Shown: piece by piece, positions 59,567 through 64,000 of the stretch | Position numbering within the stretch: the stretch's first letter is position 1 | Layout: every line of letters begins with the position of its first letter | Notes under the pieces: generated by a model | Told to the model about the DNA's origin: nothing | Database searches by the model: none | Seen by the model: only the letters and a program-made list of their open reading frames with translations | Made by a program: the position numbers and the translations under genes | Assembly (NCBI GenBank): GCA_010909165.1 | Contig: MU008163.1 | Coordinates: 1,922,001-1,986,000, forward strand | From: Anthoceros angustus | Taxonomy: Eukaryota > Streptophyta > Anthocerotopsida > Anthocerotales > Anthocerotaceae | Length of the DNA: 64,000 bases | Direction of reading: 5' to 3'

Positions 59567-61242
59567 GCAGGTAGAAGCTTAGCCAGATGGTCCTGCGTTT
59601 CTGGGCACACAAATCTTCAGGTGGATAATTTGGGGGTGTCCCTTCTCTGTGGGATTATATTGAGGTGATTCTACATGTCCTTCGGATGGAACATATTTGG
59701 CACTGCTTGTATGTCCTGGAAAGGAATCCAGTAACAATAGAAGTCCAGCTATGTCCGAATACTTGCGTATAGGACCACTCAACCAGTCAAACTGTAAATG
59801 TACCTCCCACATAAAATGCTGACTTTGATATTTCTGGGGCAGTTGTTCTTTTCCCAACAGCCGAAGTTATGCTCCTGCCCACAAGCGTTCTTTCTACACA
59901 GGGAGCCAGGTAAACCTACCACAATAGGTTGAAGGCAGGCATGTGTTGAGTTGATAACTCTTTATTCCGTTCTCTATTTCGTGAGGAGGGTATGCAAGCT
60001 CTCTCACACAATATAAGGCACAGGCTCACCGGGGCCTTGTGCAATTGCACTGACGTGCCATCGTGTATGTCTGCAGGTTCTGTCTGGTACACTCATGTCA
60101 TAGTTACCACCTTCCTACAGATGTATCAGAAGATTCGAACTTGGTGCCGACCCCCCCTTCCCGGGGGTCGGGCTTGTATCCCGTCACAACACCTGAGATT
60201 CCTGTTTTGTAGCTGTTACGGTACTCTGGGACTCTCCGGAAGGAAAGGCTGTTCCGTTCGCAGAGCAAAGGTTAACTAACTCCACCCTGTGTGGGTTGTC
60301 AGGGGATGGGACTCGGCACACCGCAGATCACTGTAGTGATCATCACGTGGTAACTTGAAGGTAACCTGTTGAAAAAAGGCACTCAACTGCAGTATGCGCT
60401 GTTTTGTGAGGAGAAATGTCTCCTCTTTATACACTGGGCAGGGTAGTGAGAAGTGAGTGAAAGTGGAAGGGCAAGTGCGAGAAGGGAAGCTGACAGGAGG
60501 GTGGGTGTGCCTTTGTCTGTCAGGACGAATAATGCGATTTGTGTGCGAAGGTGCTTTCAATACTTGGGATGCATCATCATGAGACTAGAGAAGTACATGT
60601 GACAAGTGTCTTATATGCCTATGTATGAGTATGTGTACCAAGTCTCCATAGAATGTTCCATACACGCCTCATTTGGCAGCGCTCACTAGGTCTCTTGATG
60701 TGAAAAGGGATGCACCATGTGCCTTACATGTGCCTTCAACAATGAACTGTCCCGCACATTTTGGCTCACTCCTGGTTCCAGCCAGAATGCTTGAATATGA
60801 ACTTGGTACAGCCTCCACCGTTTCTTTCCTCGATGCCTGCGCTATACGGAAAAGCATGCACTCCACCCCGCTTTCTGCAAAGAGATTGACTGAACCTTGC
60901 CTGTGCAAGGCTTTATCGATAGACCAGGGCCGCCAGTTCCGAAGTGCGGGCATGCGTGGGCGTCGCAGTCTGCAGCTGCCTTAGACTGAGCAAAGGAACC
61001 AGGGGGTGAGGAGCGTCGGATCCCGCTCCTGATGCATTCCAAGTTCCAATTCTCCCAAGCTTGCTCCCCGATGGGCAGTGAATGGCAGTGTGCACACCTT
61101 GGGAAGGTCTCACGGAGAAATAAGTTGCTGGGCTCTGGCCGGATGGCCCTGACTGCGTCTGAGGCTGCCGTACAGGTTAGAGGTGGAGGAAGCTAGGATT
61201 GCTGGCCCAATTCCCACCTACGTGTTCTTGATTCACGACGAC
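59567..61242. other. Intergenic between CABIN1 and SERGT1
   Basis: The 3' UTR of CABIN1 and the upstream region of the next gene. A GC-rich palindrome (CCCCCCTTCCCGGGGGTCGG) lies near 60150. Frames at 60276-60560 and 60669-60984 are unrecognised and overlap on opposite strands. Confidence 0.4.
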
Positions 61243-64000
61243 ATGTCAAAGCACTGCCGAGCAGCCGGTCTCGGAGGCCTTCTCGTTTGTCTTGTATTCA
61301 TCTCTGTGTGCCAGGGGAGTCCAGATTCCCCCTTCGTTCCTTCACCACACAGGCCATGGAGAATGCACACTCTCTTCTCCACCGAATGCCAGCTGTACTT
61401 CGACTGGCAGACTGTGGGTCTGATGCACAGTTTGAGGAAGAGTGGGCACCCGGGGCCCGTCACCCGCCTGCTCAGCTGTACTGACGACGCGCTGGTGACC
61501 TACGAGGGCATGGATCTGGCACCGACGGTTGTTGTGCCGTCCATGAGTTTCGATCCTGTCACAAAGGATTGGTGGGATGTCCTTCATTTTGGCTCTTCTT
61601 CTGAAATGGCAGCTGCCCTCGAGTCCGGGGTTTTGAGTGATTTGTGGGTTCTGGCCTCCTTACAGGTACCCAGCAATCAACAAGCCAGCAGGGGTTGTTC
61701 ACTGGCTCAATCACAGTCCAGATGCAGAGAATGTGGATTGGGTGCTTATATTGGATGCCGACATGGTTGTAAGGGCACCCATTCTTCCCTGGGAAGTTGG
61801 TGCTGAGATTGGTAGACCTGCATCAGCATCTTATGGGTATGTCAAGGCTTGACCAACTTGGAACTGTGTTCAAGCCGGCAATTTTTTCTACAGTCGTGTT
61901 GATGCTTGGGCCTGTGATGACGCAGGTACCTCATAGGCTGTGACAATGAGCTGGCGACGTTGCACACCAAGCATCCGGAATTGTGTGACAAAGTGGGTGG
62001 GTTTATCATGATGCATGTCTCTGATCTGAGAAGAATGGCCCCACTTTGGCTCTCAAAGACCCAAGAGGTTCGGGCTGACAAAGCTCACTGGCGAACGAAC
62101 ATTACTGGAGACATCTACGAAAAGGGGTGGATCAGTGAAATGTATGGCTACTCCTTTGGAGCTGCAGAGGTATGCTGCGTGTTCCTTTGATTTGTTGAGT
62201 TGCCTGAGCTGAGTTTGCAAAGCTGTTAATGTTGACCTTTCCTTGTGCAATTGCAGGCTAACGTACCAGTGTCAGATCTTTGGGAATGCTGATTCTAACC
62301 TACCATGTCACCAGGTTGGTCTTCGTCACAAGGTCAATAATACGTTGATGATATATCCTGGGTACACTCCTACGGATGGAGTGGAACCTCAACTGTTTCA
62401 CTATGGCTTGAGGTTTGATGTGGGGGAGTGGCATTTCAGCAAACTAGAGTACCATGAAGACAACATTGTCTACGACTGTAACCGTTTATTTCCTCCTCCG
62501 CCCTTCCCTGAGCAGGTGAGAATGTGTAATTTGCTTATCAGATGTGTCAACAGAAGTGTCAATCAAGCTCTTGATGACTTCTGTTGCAACAACTTGCGCA
62601 GGTGATTGCCATGGAGTCTGATTTCAGAAAACGCCGGGCTTTGCTTCTCAGCGTTGAGTGTGTCAATACCATCAATGAAGGGTTGATCCTGGTGCACAGA
62701 CGTCGTGGTTGTCCGACACCCAAGAAGTCTCCCTACCTGACGTTTCTAGCAGAGGACCTATTACAGAAGAGCTCAGTGTTTGTAACAGAGGTAGGAGATC
62801 TCCAGTTGGCTGAAGATGGAGGCATGGAAAATGCTGGTGACGGTAAGGGCTCACACACAGCAGAAGTTCAGCGGCTTCCATCCACAACTCAGAACAATCA
62901 GACGAATGGTGCTAAGTCGGATATGAAACAAGACAAGAAACCCTCTGCAAATGTTCCTCGTCCCAAGATTCACACGTTGTTTTCTGTCGAGTGCTCAATG
63001 TACTTTGACTGGCAGACAGTAGGGATGGTGCACAGCTTTACTCTGAGTAGGCAACCTGGACCACTTACACGGTTGCTTAGCTGCACGGAGGAGGATCTCA
63101 AGACGTACAAGGGTATTGACCTAGCTGCCACACATGTTGTTCCATCCATGAGCAGGCACCCACTAACCGGCGACTGGTAATCTCTAGGTCTAGGCTTCGC
63201 TTTGTTGTCCTTGCCTCCTCTATGCAACGTTAACACCCTTCCTGCCTTAACTCTTTTCAATTTCTGCTGCAGGTATCCTGCTATCAATAAGCCCGCTGCT
63301 GTTGTTCATTGGCTAAATCACGTCGAGACGGATGCCGAGTACATTGTGATTCTTGATGCTGACATGATTCTCCGTGGGCCGATAACACCATGGGAATTAG
63401 GTGCTGCACCTGGCCACCCTGTCTCAGCTCCATACGAGTAAAATTTCTCAGCCCTATTTATCCATTTACCCTCGCTGTGGTCACTAGCATTGAAGGTGGG
63501 GTGCAATTCATGATCTCGTCTTCCTTGTGCATGCTGGTGGTCGCAGTTATCTTATCGGTTGTGACAATGAACTGGCGAAGCTTCATACAAGATATCCAAA
63601 GGCATGTCAGAAAGTGGGTGGGGTCATCGTGATGCACATCGATGATCTCCGGATATTTGCTCCACTCTGGCTTCACAAGACCGAGGAGGTTCGTGCCGAC
63701 AGGGCACACTGGAGGACAAACCTTACTGGGGACATTTATGGGGAAGGTTGGATCAGTGAAATGTACGGTTATGTCTTCGGTGCTGCAGAGGTGAGGAGCA
63801 TTTCTGCACAACACCGTGTTAGCTGCGTCAGGTGTCCTGCCTTTTGTTTGGTTTCATGATCTGGTCTGTTATGCACTGACAGGTGAAACTGAAGCACATT
63901 ATAAACCAAGACATCATGCTATATCCAGGTTACGTTCCTAGTCCTGGTGTAGAACCCCGTGTGCTCCACTACGGGCTGGAGTGGAAAATTGGCAACTGGT
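61243..64000 (+). CDS. SERGT1: Peptidyl-serine alpha-galactosyltransferase, SERGT1-like (partial)
   Basis: Transfers galactose to serine in extensins and other hydroxyproline-rich proteins in the secretory pathway (CAZy GT96). Proposed exons: 61243-61571, 61666-61836, 61926-62169, 62315-62515, 62602-63176, 63273-63437, 63547-63790, 63883 to the window edge. The ATG at 61243 opens a signal peptide (MSKHCRAAGLGGLLVCLVFI SVCQG-type); an in-frame ATG at 61183 would place 20 residues before it. Two homologous halves follow. Half one: HTLFSTECQLYFDWQTVGLM, YPAINKPAGVVHWLNH, DWVLILDADMVV, YLIGCDNELATLHTKHPELC, GDIYEKGWISEMYGYSFGAA. Half two starts at HTLFSVECSMYFDWQTVGMV and repeats these, including the DAD motif (ILDADMIL) expected to bind nucleotide-sugar and metal. 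The linker (about residues 335-440) is poorly conserved. The C terminus, including the expected membrane anchor, lies beyond the window. Confidence 0.88.

Overview
The window is nuclear DNA of a streptophyte, a green plant or a close algal relative. The evidence is intron-rich genes with GT-AG introns mostly about 70-250 bp long, an intronless PLS-type pentatricopeptide-repeat (PPR) gene of 1090 codons, a DUF641/GIL1-like gene, and a plant-type CABIN1 and peptidyl-serine galactosyltransferase. I cannot name the species. A non-seed lineage is my guess from gene style, not a demonstrated fact.

Layout. 1-6.3 kb has no host gene. It holds low-complexity DNA, a perfect hairpin, a tRNA-like relic, a tRNA-Ala gene split by a retroposon-like insertion, and a foldback element. 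6.4-10.5 kb is UTP4/cirhin (11 exons, 776 aa, ribosome biogenesis). 12.7-14.3 kb is a DUF641/GIL1-like gene (2 exons). 14.3-19.3 kb is AT-rich intergenic DNA with one diverged, inverted copy of the array unit described next and a second foldback element. 19.3-22.6 kb is the PPR gene on the minus strand.

23.36-49.21 kb is a head-to-tail array of eight copies of a 2.8-3.1 kb unit. Each unit contains a frameshifted PPR fragment, AT-rich blocks, an internal minisatellite of about 115 bp with 4 to 7 copies, and, in minus orientation, the 3' end of a small conserved gene. The 5' part of that gene survives only once, at the right edge (about 49.2-49.6 kb). Every unit-to-unit junction falls at the same short CCATGGGGTGTCC-like motif, so the array looks like a tandem duplication whose breakpoints shared microhomology. 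The last unit is split by about 2.5 kb of DNA containing a decayed pogo-like DNA transposon (complete inverted repeats, TA duplication) and a LINE-like 3' end.

50.1-59.6 kb is a CABIN1/HIR3-type histone-chaperone subunit gene (18 exons, 2050 aa). Its start codon appears to be an exon on its own, and one 3' splice site is duplicated into four in-frame acceptors. 61.2 kb to the window end is a peptidyl-serine alpha-galactosyltransferase (SERGT1-like) with two tandem catalytic halves that keep the same intron positions; it is cut off by the window edge.

The host genes are independent housekeeping or regulatory genes (rRNA processing, nucleosome assembly, organelle RNA metabolism, glycosylation of cell-wall proteins) and not one pathway. 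The unusual part of the window is the array and its relation to its two parent genes.
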